From assembly GCA_039105265.1 (NCBI GenBank), contig JAPFFF010000001.1, positions 7,192,001 through 7,256,000 on the forward strand: a stretch of DNA of 64,000 nucleotides. Direction: 5' to 3'. Shown here piece after piece: positions 24,850-34,196 of this stretch; within the stretch, counting starts at the first letter, position 1; each line of letters opens with the position of its first letter. The stretch is from Tritrichomonas musculus (Eukaryota; Parabasalia; Tritrichomonadida; Tritrichomonadidae). The notes under the pieces are model-generated. The model saw only the letters and a program-made list of their open reading frames with translations, did no database searches and was not told the DNA's origin. Position numbers and translations under genes: made by a program.

Positions 24850-25938
24850 ATGAATGAATACAAGGAATCAATCAACTATCCTTTCAAATCTAAATACAAG
24901 TACATCAAAGACACAAACATTAAAACAGACCCTTATATTCCAGATTACCAATTGAAGACAGTAAAGAAACTATCAAAACCTGACTTCTCATTTGAACCGT
25001 ACGCGTACGAAATGGATATAATGTTTGCATTAAACAAAGCTTATCTCGTCCTAATCAATGTAAACACCAAATACTTAATTGTTGAACCAATTGATTACAA
25101 ATCTGAGTTGTATGTAATCAAAGTAATTGATAAACTAGTCAATAAAAGGAATATCAGAATTGAAACAATTAAATGTGATGGTGAAAAGGCTTTTATATCA
25201 AATGCATTCAAAAGTTATTGCAACGGTGAAGAGCAAAGATATCAATTAGACAAACACACAATTAAATTCAAAGCTCCTAACAAATTAAAGTTAATCATTG
25301 ATGATTCACCTTTCACGAATGCACATAAATGTGTCGATGCAGTAATCAGAACATTACGAAATGCTTTCGGTCAATCACAACAACGAATGACAAACAATGT
25401 ATTGATGCAACAAATGGTTGAATGGTACAATAACACGCCTCATTCATCTCTTCGCTTATTGAATCCTTTATACACATCATTTGACGAAGAAACTGATGAA
25501 TACCTTGACAAACGACAATCAAAATACATTTATCTAACACCTCAACAGATGCAAGACGACCGCGACCTTGAATGGCAATACATAAGAGCGAAATCAATGC
25601 AATTGAAAGAGATTCAACAAAAACAACGATTTAAAGGTCTTCTGTCATATAAACCCAAAAATATAATACTCATTCACACCGATTACGGTAAAACAGAAAA
25701 GAAACATGAAAAGCGAAGAAGAGTGTTCAATGAACTCGCTGAATTCATTTGCTATGAGTCTGGAAACGTTAAATGTAAACTATTAAATCCTTTGCGTCAA
25801 ACTAACAAAACACGGAAGAATAAAACAATAATAACTGTACCAATCATGTACACAAAATATGTTTGTTCATCAATAGATGCTTTGAATGATGATTATAAAA
25901 TATTCTTTTTGGCTTATAAAACGCAAAATGAAAGCTAA
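24850..25938 (+). CDS. INT: Retroviral-type (rve) integrase (element B)
   Basis: The start is placed at ATG 24850 (MNEYKESINYPFKSKY), not the upstream GTG, because it follows the TTATTTTTG motif and aligns with the other copies. The 362-aa protein has acidic core motifs YEMDIMFA, IKCDGEK and AHKCVDAVIRTLRNAFG, then QQMVEWYNNTPHSSLR. Being inside the one element with both ends present, it is the best candidate for the enzyme that made the AGGCTT duplication. Its end overlaps the next gene by 11 bp. Confidence 0.88.
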   Translation: MNEYKESINYPFKSKYKYIKDTNIKTDPYIPDYQLKTVKKLSKPDFSFEPYAYEMDIMFALNKAYLVLINVNTKYLIVEPIDYKSELYVIKVIDKLVNKRNIRIETIKCDGEKAFISNAFKSYCNGEEQRYQLDKHTIKFKAPNKLKLIIDDSPFTNAHKCVDAVIRTLRNAFGQSQQRMTNNVLMQQMVEWYNNTPHSSLRLLNPLYTSFDEETDEYLDKRQSKYIYLTPQQMQDDRDLEWQYIRAKSMQLKEIQQKQRFKGLLSYKPKNIILIHTDYGKTEKKHEKRRRVFNELAEFICYESGNVKCKLLNPLRQTNKTRKNKTIITVPIMYTKYVCSSIDALNDDYKIFFLAYKTQNES

Positions 25939-26278
25939 ACAAAACACAACTAAACGATACTATCACACACAATCAAAAGATTTTATTCTTCCTGATGATT
26001 TCGTTTATAGTCGCAACAAGAAGTACATTGTTGTTCAGTATTGTGGGGCTGTTGTCAATCAACATATTGTTGGTGATTTGATGGTTCATTCAGATATAGT
26101 TGAATTCATGCCTTTCTGCGACCATTTCATAATGCTTGCTAACAGAAGACAAACCAAATACAGAAAATATGAGTGTCTGAACAACACAAAAAAAGAATAT
26201 CATTTATGGTTCACAGACATGAAAGGAAACGTTATTGAACCTGAATCATTTATATTCAGTTGCTTATTAATTTATTGA
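25928..26278 (+). CDS. Conserved 116-aa beta-rich protein (element B)
   Basis: The start at 25928 (MKAKQNTTKRYYHTQ) aligns with the A copy and overlaps the integrase end. Blocks VYSRNKKYIVVQYCGAVV, GDLMVHSDIVEF, FIMLANRRQTKYRKYE and LWFTDMKGN-IEPESF-FSCLLIY are conserved. The overlap supports co-expression with the integrase. Confidence 0.78.
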   Translation: MKAKQNTTKRYYHTQSKDFILPDDFVYSRNKKYIVVQYCGAVVNQHIVGDLMVHSDIVEFMPFCDHFIMLANRRQTKYRKYECLNNTKKEYHLWFTDMKGNVIEPESFIFSCLLIY

Positions 26279-26285
26279 ATTCAAA

Positions 26286-26816
26286 ATGAATAACAATCAT
26301 TCGCCTCCAGTGTTTGAAGCTTTTTTTGGACCTTCATCATATAAACCACCTGAATACTATCCAAACACACCAAAATTCGTTAACATCACTGAAGGACCAC
26401 CACCAACATGTGATTATTATATTCCTCGCAAATTCAGAAACATAAGAAGCCCGCCACCAACATTTAAACAACATCCTGCACTCGAAAGACGAGTTCGAAT
26501 AAGAGAGAAGTTATTTGAGCAATTACAAGATGACCCAATATATGAAGTATATGCCAAAGAAAAACAAAGACAAGCTGATTCAATAAAAGCTAAACAACGA
26601 ATCAACAGAATCAAATCATCATTCATTCAACAACCAAACCCTCCTTCACCGTCGATGGTTTGGAATGATTCGAGGTATTGGAATCAATTGAGAAACACCG
26701 ATGAATCACTTGATAAAACTGAAATCACTCCGTTCGATGCTGATTTGAGTCCAACACGTAGACTCAGCACATCCAAACATCGAAGACCAAAACGCAAAAT
26801 GAGTGAACAAAAATAA
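26286..26816 (+). CDS. Pro-rich variable-slot protein, 176 aa (element B)
   Basis: The protein is rich in Pro, Asn and Arg (PPVFEAFFGPSSYKPPEYYP; LERRVRIREKLFEQLQDDP helix; basic tail TSKHRRPKRKMSEQK). It sits where A has the 493-aa protein and C its own variable protein, but shares no clear sequence with them. It has a disordered N-terminus, a central helix (~residues 65-110) and a basic C-terminus. Function unknown. Confidence 0.68.
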   Translation: MNNNHSPPVFEAFFGPSSYKPPEYYPNTPKFVNITEGPPPTCDYYIPRKFRNIRSPPPTFKQHPALERRVRIREKLFEQLQDDPIYEVYAKEKQRQADSIKAKQRINRIKSSFIQQPNPPSPSMVWNDSRYWNQLRNTDESLDKTEITPFDADLSPTRRLSTSKHRRPKRKMSEQK

Positions 26817-26869
26817 AAGCAATCAACATGATTCAATGAATATCATTTCATTTATTTTTATTCTCTGAT

Positions 26870-29425
26870 TCATGCTTCTTCTTGAAATATATCAATATCG
26901 TATCTGTTTACATTACTTAATTGGTCTTTCTTCTGTGCATTTAGTTTTTCCTTATATTCGAGATATCCACATTGCTGACCATAGATTTTATCAATCAAGT
27001 TATTGATTATTCGATTATATTCTTCTTTATTTTCTCTTATCTCTTCTGTTGGTATTTCAGCAGCTAATTGAGTCTTTTCAGCTAGTTTTTGGGGTCTCTG
27101 CTTGTCATTCATACTGACATTTACTAAGTATGATAGTATCAATGATTCCATTGATTGAATGAAAGCAATTGGCATTCCTTCCCAAGCACTTCTATTAGGA
27201 TTGAATTCACCGCTTTCAAAGTTAATGACCTTTGACAAATTATTGATGAATGTTGTCATTCGCTTACCAATCATTTGATTGTACTTTGATTTGTTGATTT
27301 TCTTCCATGCCAACCATTGAATGTAATTCATTGGCTGACCACCTTTTTCAATCTCTTTCTTGACATTGTTATCAAAGTATATACAAAACAGTACATTTGA
27401 TACTGAAAGGTATGAAATGATTCTTGTTAATGGTTTGAATTGTGGGAATAATTGCCAGAAGACTTTCCAAACCTTTGCGAAATAGCTTGACCAATATGAT
27501 GAAGGGCTTAATCGTTTGCTGACTTTTGGCTTTCCTAAACCGAGCTCATTGTGATAGAATTCTGTATATTTCTGGATGGTTTCATTTGGATTAATAATAT
27601 ATTCGCCTTTCTCCCAATCTACGGAATCCTTTGATTTATTGAATTGTTCATTGAGCCAAACATTGAATGGTTTAGCTTTCCTTTCTTCTGCTGATTTGAC
27701 AACAGTCTTCCATACTTTCTTATAAGGAGAAGCAAATACAATTTTATATCCGTTTATTATTTGTGGCACTCCTTTCTTATCAACTAATACAATATCATCA
27801 ATCTTATCTCCGTTCAGGTCTGTTATTGCTTCACCATTTGGGTCCATAGCGTTTGTAGGAAGTAAACGATATTTTGGCTTTCCGTCTTGGTCAAGATGCG
27901 TATGACAGTATATTGTTGCTTGGTCTCTGGTTGAGGCGGCAGGAATGTATTTGATTCTATAATTACCATTAATGATTAAATCAAGGAAGTTTTGTTTATA
28001 GTATGTTGAACTCTTGGCGGGTGATTGAATGTTAAGGTTTGTGAAATCTCTATCGATGTTTTCAAGAACGGTTGGTGCATCTCTGTCCTCACGCTTACCT
28101 CTTACTGTTGCTGCTTTAGCATTTTTAATTAAAGCATTGATTTCATCATCAGATATTTTTTGTGCAAATGGATTTCCAGGTTTAAATATTTTTTGATTAA
28201 ATTCAACTTTATCACCATCAATGAACTTGCCATGCTTCTTTGGTTTATTTGCTTGTTGAGCGTATTCAGTGAATGTTTGATTGAGGTCATCACCATCTTC
28301 TCTATCGAAAACAAATGACTGCGAAAAATCGTCTGCGTCTGTCATGACTCTTTTAGATGCTGAAAAATTATTAACAACATCATTTGGTTTCACAAATGGG
28401 ACTGGTTTAATTGATGGTGGTTTGATTGGTTGTATGACATCAGAGCCTTTGATAGGTTTTTTATTAATGATTGTGTCAAACACTCTGAAGAATGATGATA
28501 AGCCTGTAATTGATTTTCGTTCATTGGTTATATCAATGTTTCTCTTCATCTTGTCTCTAATAGTTTCAAGTGTTTGATGTAATGCATCAACGTTTTCCTT
28601 TGCTTGTTCATCAAGTTTGTTTTGTGGTTTCTTTGCTGCTTCATAACATCTTGGTAGTACATTGAGCCATGGTTGATTATAGCCTAATTGCTTGAGCAAT
28701 TCAATGTCATCATCTAACAAATCATAAGGAGATAACAACAAGGCTGATAGGTTATCTTCTTCTTCTAGTTCTGGGAAGTTGAATGATATTGATGGTAGGG
28801 AATCATCTTGCTCCAAAAAACTTGTATTCATTAATTCATCAGAATCACTCGGAGTTATGCGTTTTCTTCTTGGTGTTCTTCGTTTACTGCTGTCAGGTGT
28901 TGGTTCATGTATGCTTGTTCTCTTTCTTCTTCCTTTGGTGGCTTGTGGTGTTTGACTCTTTCTCGGTGGTTTGATGGGTGATGAACGAAAACCATCAGAG
29001 CTATAATTTAAATCATCGTTGACAACAATATTGAAGTAATTGATAATTGTATCAAGACTTTTTTTATCTGTTGTGTACTCTCTTAAACTAAGGAATTGAT
29101 TGCCTTTGCTTTTAATACCAGCATTGATTTTGTTCATCAATGAAACAAATCGACGAAACTTGACTTTCATTTCACGAATCTTTCCGACACTTCTTCCTGT
29201 ATATTCATTGTTTTGTATTTGATACAACAAATTAATTAAATCATTGGGGTGTTCTAGTTTGTATGTACTGAGAAACGTTTTCTTAAAATAATCTATCGGG
29301 TCCTCTAGTTCATAATCATCATCATCAGGTTTAGGTACCTCACTGTCAAATATAGTATCATCATCAATATTGCTCAAATCTAATTCAAAGCTATCAGATG
29401 AATTATTTTTGTCTTGTTTTGACAT
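26870..29425 (-). CDS. Large conserved protein with D-x-N-G-D loop, 851 aa (element B)
   Basis: This copy has a long N-terminal extension (~residues 1-480: acidic start, KRRTPRRKRI basic patch, helical segments) before the conserved core FLDLIINGNYRIKYIPAAS, YRLLPTNAMDP, ITDLNGDKIDDIVLVDKKG, KRLSPSSYWSSYFAKVWKVFW. It is convergent with the 176-aa gene and divergent from the fibre gene (22 bp between starts), as in A. The extension makes it about 290 residues longer than in A. Confidence 0.8.
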   Translation of the reverse strand: MSKQDKNNSSDSFELDLSNIDDDTIFDSEVPKPDDDDYELEDPIDYFKKTFLSTYKLEHPNDLINLLYQIQNNEYTGRSVGKIREMKVKFRRFVSLMNKINAGIKSKGNQFLSLREYTTDKKSLDTIINYFNIVVNDDLNYSSDGFRSSPIKPPRKSQTPQATKGRRKRTSIHEPTPDSSKRRTPRRKRITPSDSDELMNTSFLEQDDSLPSISFNFPELEEEDNLSALLLSPYDLLDDDIELLKQLGYNQPWLNVLPRCYEAAKKPQNKLDEQAKENVDALHQTLETIRDKMKRNIDITNERKSITGLSSFFRVFDTIINKKPIKGSDVIQPIKPPSIKPVPFVKPNDVVNNFSASKRVMTDADDFSQSFVFDREDGDDLNQTFTEYAQQANKPKKHGKFIDGDKVEFNQKIFKPGNPFAQKISDDEINALIKNAKAATVRGKREDRDAPTVLENIDRDFTNLNIQSPAKSSTYYKQNFLDLIINGNYRIKYIPAASTRDQATIYCHTHLDQDGKPKYRLLPTNAMDPNGEAITDLNGDKIDDIVLVDKKGVPQIINGYKIVFASPYKKVWKTVVKSAEERKAKPFNVWLNEQFNKSKDSVDWEKGEYIINPNETIQKYTEFYHNELGLGKPKVSKRLSPSSYWSSYFAKVWKVFWQLFPQFKPLTRIISYLSVSNVLFCIYFDNNVKKEIEKGGQPMNYIQWLAWKKINKSKYNQMIGKRMTTFINNLSKVINFESGEFNPNRSAWEGMPIAFIQSMESLILSYLVNVSMNDKQRPQKLAEKTQLAAEIPTEEIRENKEEYNRIINNLIDKIYGQQCGYLEYKEKLNAQKKDQLSNVNRYDIDIFQEEA

Positions 29426-29447
29426 TGTTTAGTTTCTAATAAATTGA

Positions 29448-32400
29448 ATGTTTACGATTGAGCAGAGCGGACACATAACAAAAACAAATACTATTGACGG
29501 ATTGATTAACGAGTACATTAAAAGATATGTTGACAATTATGTTATCAAAGGTGATACATCGAACGGAAACGTAGGAGGTTCAAACGGTCATGGAATCACA
29601 GAGGAACAATTGAATGAAGCTGTTAACGGATTGCGTGATTATGTTATCAACAATTACGCTTTATCAACTGATATACCTGATGACTTGATTAATGAAGAAT
29701 CATTGACGACAAAAATAAATGAAGCATTAAAAGGATATGCACTGAAGAGTGAAATACCAGAAGTACTCAAAAATAGTGAGTTACAATTGAACATAAAAGA
29801 ACTATTACCAGACGAAATGTTTCAGAAATTGATGGCTGAAGATGATAAACCATTATCAGCTCAAGCATCAATGTGTTTAACAAGTATAGCAGTTAATGAA
29901 GGTTTTCAATCAGCTTTGGATGATTGTGCCGAACGATATGTTCCAAAAGATGATTTGAAGAATTACATCACGAGAGATAATTTGAATGTATCAACTGAAT
30001 ACACAATTGAAACTAAGACATATATGTTTCCTAATATAGGTCCAGTACCAGAAGAATATGAAGAAAACGGAATGGATACATCTCACGTTTTACCGTTCAA
30101 AGAAGGAACACATTTGGTTGGTTATAAATTAGACAATAGTGGTAATATATTCCATTTTGATATCAGATTTAAGACAAATGAATTATATGCTGATGATGAA
30201 TATAACGTTAAACAACATGAAGCTGAAGGATTTGAAAGTGAAGGTGAGTATTTTGAATTAGTGTGGGATGAAGTTAGTGGAGCAATTTATGATAGATATC
30301 AATACCTTCCAATAACAATAACATTAGCAGAAACAGAAGAAAGATTAGCATTGAAGAGTGATATACCTGAACCAATTGATTTGACACCGTATTATACTAG
30401 TGCACAAGCTGATGAGAAGTTCGTCGATGAGGATGAATTGGCTTATGAATTGGATAAGTATGAAACGAAAACAGTTGCAGAAGGAAAATATGCAATGAAG
30501 AGTGAAATCCCAGAAATTATTGAGGGTCAAACAACAATTCAATTCGAAATCGTCAATAATACAATTCCTGATTTGGATTACAACACATATCATGAACTGA
30601 TTGAGCAATACGGGTTGGATATTGTTTCATCAAACAGTTTTTATACGGGTCATTATGTTCATGTAGACTATTCGTACAATGACGATGATGACGAACAACC
30701 CTCTCAGATAATGCGTATCGAAGGAAGTGATTCAAGTATTTGGTTTTTGTATGACAGCCATGAATTAATCAATCCAGGAACTGGCGATACACCAGAAGTT
30801 TTATCGTGTTCAATTACCAAAACTATCGAACCAACAGACAGAAACGCTTATTCAGCTAGATATGTGTCAAACAATTATGCATTGAAGACGGATATACCAG
30901 AACCAGTTGACTTGACACCGTATTATACTAGTGCACAAGCTGATGAGAAGTTTGTTGATGAAGATGAATTAGCTTATGAATTAGATAAGTATGCATTGAA
31001 AACAGATATACCAACAATTCCAACTGATTTGGTTAATGAATCTGCATTGAATACTGCATTATACGGAACTGAATTGAATATTGAATATCCGAATCCCGTT
31101 CGTGATTATATATTTGTAAAACCATACTTACCAGAAACCGATATACATGTGATATTTGATGTTAATTGGGGTTCTAACAAGGATTACATTAACAATATTC
31201 AACATTTTGATTTGATATTCAAGCCTTATGAAAAATATATGAGAGGGTATAGAATGATGTTAGATAATGGATTATCTATTGTATGGTATGACCGTGGCGA
31301 ATTTATGTTGTGTAATTCAAGTGGCAATACTCAATGGTTAATCAACGTCATTAAAGCACAAATCGAATCACCATTTATTAAAACTGCAAATGTTGTTGAT
31401 GAAAATCCAGAACAAATCACAATTCAATGTACACAGAATGAAAGTGGTTGTGTAGTTCCTGATGATGATATAAGAAGAGTATTCACAACCAAAAATATTA
31501 TCGTCAAATTCAAACGAAATGCTGATGATGCATCATATGAAGAAGTTGAATACGAATACAGTTTATATAAAAGTTTGAATATGATTTACAAATCAACAAG
31601 CAATGAATTAATAAATATTAATTATAATACCCATATCGTTTCATTGAGAGCTGAGGATGATACACTAACCAATATTTATGATGCATCTATCACATTAATC
31701 CGCAGCCGACCTGTGAATGATGATATGATTACTTCGGTGAAATATGTGAATGATAACTTTGCACTGAAGTCAAACGTCATAACAGAAGAACAACTAATAA
31801 AAAAATGTGCTATTGATTGCGGACCGATTACAGAGGGCGGGAGATATCAATTCATTATCTAAAACTTGAAAGCAATGTAATTAAACTGGAATACGTAGTA
31901 GGTGATTATGCGCTATGTTTGGAAATAAGAATATTGTTCTATGATACAACTGGAAATCCTCATAACATTGTTCTTGTATTACATCAAAGAACTGTGTATT
32001 TCGACAATTTCAAATTCCCATTCTATTATGAAGACACTGTTGATATAGCATCAGGAAGACCCCTGACATATAATTTCCCGATAGGCGGATATTCTTGGAC
32101 AACTACTCAGGAATTATTAGATGCTAAACAAATATATTCAAGATGCATCATGTCCCGAGGTTATTTAGCAACATTAAGGCTGCTATTTACGGTGCACAAT
32201 CAAACACAACAATCACTCATTACTCACCGATTGAATCATCAATGAACTCTGTTAGTGATTTCGTTATAGGTTCTCCTGTGTATATGACAGGTAAGGTTTA
32301 CAAACATGTTGGTGATGAATGGAAACCATCAACAGCTGATGATACAACTGATTGTATTTGTAGTGTAAAGACATCAGGAACATGGAAAGAATATGTCGGT

Positions 32401-32643
32401 ATATGTGTGAGAATCGATGACAAAAATAAATGTATCACATTCGCAAGTCATGGCGATTACATTTGCAAAGTCAATGATTCATCATGTTATTCAATCGGGG
32501 ATGAGGTGTTTATCGATAATGAAGACAATAAGCTGAAAGTTCTTTCAGGTGAGACAGCAATAACATCAAAAATAAAACGCATGACTGTTGGAATCATTAC
32601 AAGTATCATTGATGAAAGAACATTAGCTGTATTCAAAGAGTAA
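29448..32643 (+). pseudogene. Trimeric-fibre-like gene, broken (element B)
   Basis: The region carries the conserved start MFTIEQSG--TKTNTIDGLINEYIKRY, shaft-type repeats, two copies of a DLTPYYTS-QADEKFVDEDELAYELDKY module (about 30375-30465 and 30910-30990), beta-rich modules shared with A and G, and the conserved knob-like C-terminal domain (about 32190-32643). The gene is broken, with about two breaks. Position and orientation are as in A: divergent from the D-loop gene and upstream of PolB on the opposite strand. Confidence 0.75.
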
Positions 32644-32718
32644 ATCAATTGATTGATTTTCATTTTATTTTTGTTCATTTATTTATTAATTCATGATTTC
32701 AATACATATCTGGTCAAA

Positions 32719-32759
32719 GAAGAATTTTTCTTCAGAAAAAGTTCTCGAAAAATTTTTCG
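32719..32759. repeat. Three consecutive hairpins
   Basis: GAAGAA-TTT-TTCTTC (32719-32733), AGAA-AAAG-TTCT (32734-32745) and CGAAAAATTTTTCG (32746-32759) abut one another with no spacer. Confidence 0.85.
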
Positions 32760-33059
32760 CTAATATTGCTATAAATGTGTAAACCAATATAGTATATAAC
32801 CATTTAAATATAAATCTGTAAATGAAAACTATTATTATACGGCAATGATATGGCATGATGGGTATTGCGTCTACAGAGACCTTGTAAAGGTGGTAGGTTC
32901 GATTCACATACATGACACTTTTCTGTATTATTTTATATATTATCCTAGAAAATGTAGAAAGCAACCGCTGGATTCGAAAGATAATAATATAAGAGAGGCA
33001 GAATGTACAACCCGTATACATTAAAACAATTCATGAAAAAAAACTATTATAAATGGTTT

Positions 33060-33076
33060 CCCACAAAGAACCGTCA
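33060..33076 (+). repeat. 17-bp repeat CCCACAAAGAACCGTCA, copy 1
   Basis: Exact copies occur at 33103-33119 (direct) and 33182-33198 (inverted). Copies 2 and 3 could form a large stem-loop. Confidence 0.9.
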
Positions 33077-33102
33077 AAAAACTAAAAACACTTTAACGTG
33101 TT

Positions 33103-33119
33103 CCCACAAAGAACCGTCA
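33103..33119 (+). repeat. 17-bp repeat, copy 2 (direct)
   Basis: Exact direct copy of 33060-33076, 43 bp further on. Confidence 0.9.
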
Positions 33120-33181
33120 AAATACACCGTACTCTTTACATTAATAATCTTTATACATATTACTTTAATAATAACACTGAA

Positions 33182-33198
33182 TGACGGTTCTTTGTGGG
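33182..33198 (-). repeat. 17-bp repeat, copy 3 (inverted)
   Basis: Exact reverse complement of the word at 33060 and 33103. Confidence 0.9.
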
Positions 33199-33281
33199 TT
33201 TTTGCCCCGAAGTTCTATATTTTTTCAATCAGTGGAGCACAAAAATAAAAACATATAAATGTGTCATTTGTTTTTATTCAT

Positions 33282-34040
33282 TTATGATTGAAATTGATTG
33301 AAGTATTCATCAATGAGTGTGTGTAATCGGTCAAGATGTCTTGTTTGAATTCTTATTGTGCACATATTGATATCGTAATCATCAGCTCCAAATGTTCGTT
33401 TGACAATACTTTTGATGTCTTTGTTCGGACTCATCGCTATTGGTAAATTATCTTTGAAATACCATCTTTCATCTTCATTTCGATAATGATTAATGATTTG
33501 TCGAAAGTTAGATTTATGACGACGAACTAAATGAAGAATAACATTGTCATTATCGTTTGGTATTGTTTCTTTCCAAATCAAATATTTATAATCATGTTCT
33601 CTATTAGCTGGAACCATTCGTGGTCGTTGTTCATTGATTGTTTCAGTTAATTGTTGTCTTTCACGTTCAAAATGAGAATCAAGAAGCTTCATGATATAAT
33701 ATGAGTATTTTGGTGAGCTCCAGATGGCAACATGATTAACAAGTAATCGGTGAATGTAAGTTCCTTTTAATTCATTTGGTAAGTTTGTACGGTTTTCATA
33801 TAATTGTTCGGTCTGGCATTTTTCTGCCATACCAATTTCTTTTAATAATTCTTGTGTTGATTCATTATTGAACCATACTCTAGCTCTTTTTGTTGAATGA
33901 CAAGCGGTTATGATTGATTGCATTTGATACATATCATCCTGTTTTGAATGAATGATTCTTAAATGTTGATTATATTGAATGTATTCATAATCATTGTTGA
34001 TTGCTTGAACTGTTGCTGTTTGGTTGTTAGTTGCTGACAT
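33282..34040 (-). CDS. KilA-N domain protein, 252 aa (element B only)
   Basis: Residues ~20-125 fit a KilA-N/MSV199-type DNA-binding domain: QHLRIIHSKQDDMYQMQSIITACHSTKRARVWFNNESTQELL, then the signature GTYIHRLLVNHVAIWSSPKYSYYIMKLLDSHF. The C-terminal half (YKYLIWKETIPNDNDNVILHLVRRHKSNF) resembles accessory domains often fused to KilA-N in large DNA viruses. It lies between the fibre and PolB genes, where A has only a 33-bp gap, so B gained it (or A lost it). A transcription or host-interaction role is known for some relatives; here it is unproven. Confidence 0.78.
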   Translation of the reverse strand: MSATNNQTATVQAINNDYEYIQYNQHLRIIHSKQDDMYQMQSIITACHSTKRARVWFNNESTQELLKEIGMAEKCQTEQLYENRTNLPNELKGTYIHRLLVNHVAIWSSPKYSYYIMKLLDSHFERERQQLTETINEQRPRMVPANREHDYKYLIWKETIPNDNDNVILHLVRRHKSNFRQIINHYRNEDERWYFKDNLPIAMSPNKDIKSIVKRTFGADDYDINMCTIRIQTRHLDRLHTLIDEYFNQFQS

Positions 34041-34196
34041 TGTAGCCTTTTAATTAGCTGATAAAAAATTGATTTAAAAATAAATCAATCAAAATTAAAT
34101 TGATTTTCATTGATGATTTGTCGACTGGGGAAAATATCCCACTCGATTCATTTAATGATTCCTCGACCATGCGATTTTGCACCCTCGATAATTCAT

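Larger units (their letters stand above)
32646..33281. other. Non-coding block with hairpins and 17-bp repeats (element B)
   Basis: No convincing gene. It contains three adjacent hairpins (32719-32759), a tRNA-like pair of A- and B-box words without a good cloverleaf (about 32852-32909), and three copies of a 17-bp word (two direct, one inverted). Two overlapping short frames here (32686-33021 minus and 33003-33248 plus) are low-complexity and probably not real. Confidence 0.6.

Noticed and set aside
32852-32909. tRNA-like A-box (TGGCATGATGG) and B-box (GGTTCGATTCA) words at tRNA spacing
   Set aside because: I could form a partial D stem but no proper anticodon, T or acceptor stems; not called as a tRNA gene.
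32686-33248. Two overlapping short frames (111 aa minus, 81 aa plus)
   Set aside because: Low-complexity, built over hairpins and 17-bp repeats, and without similar proteins elsewhere in the window.
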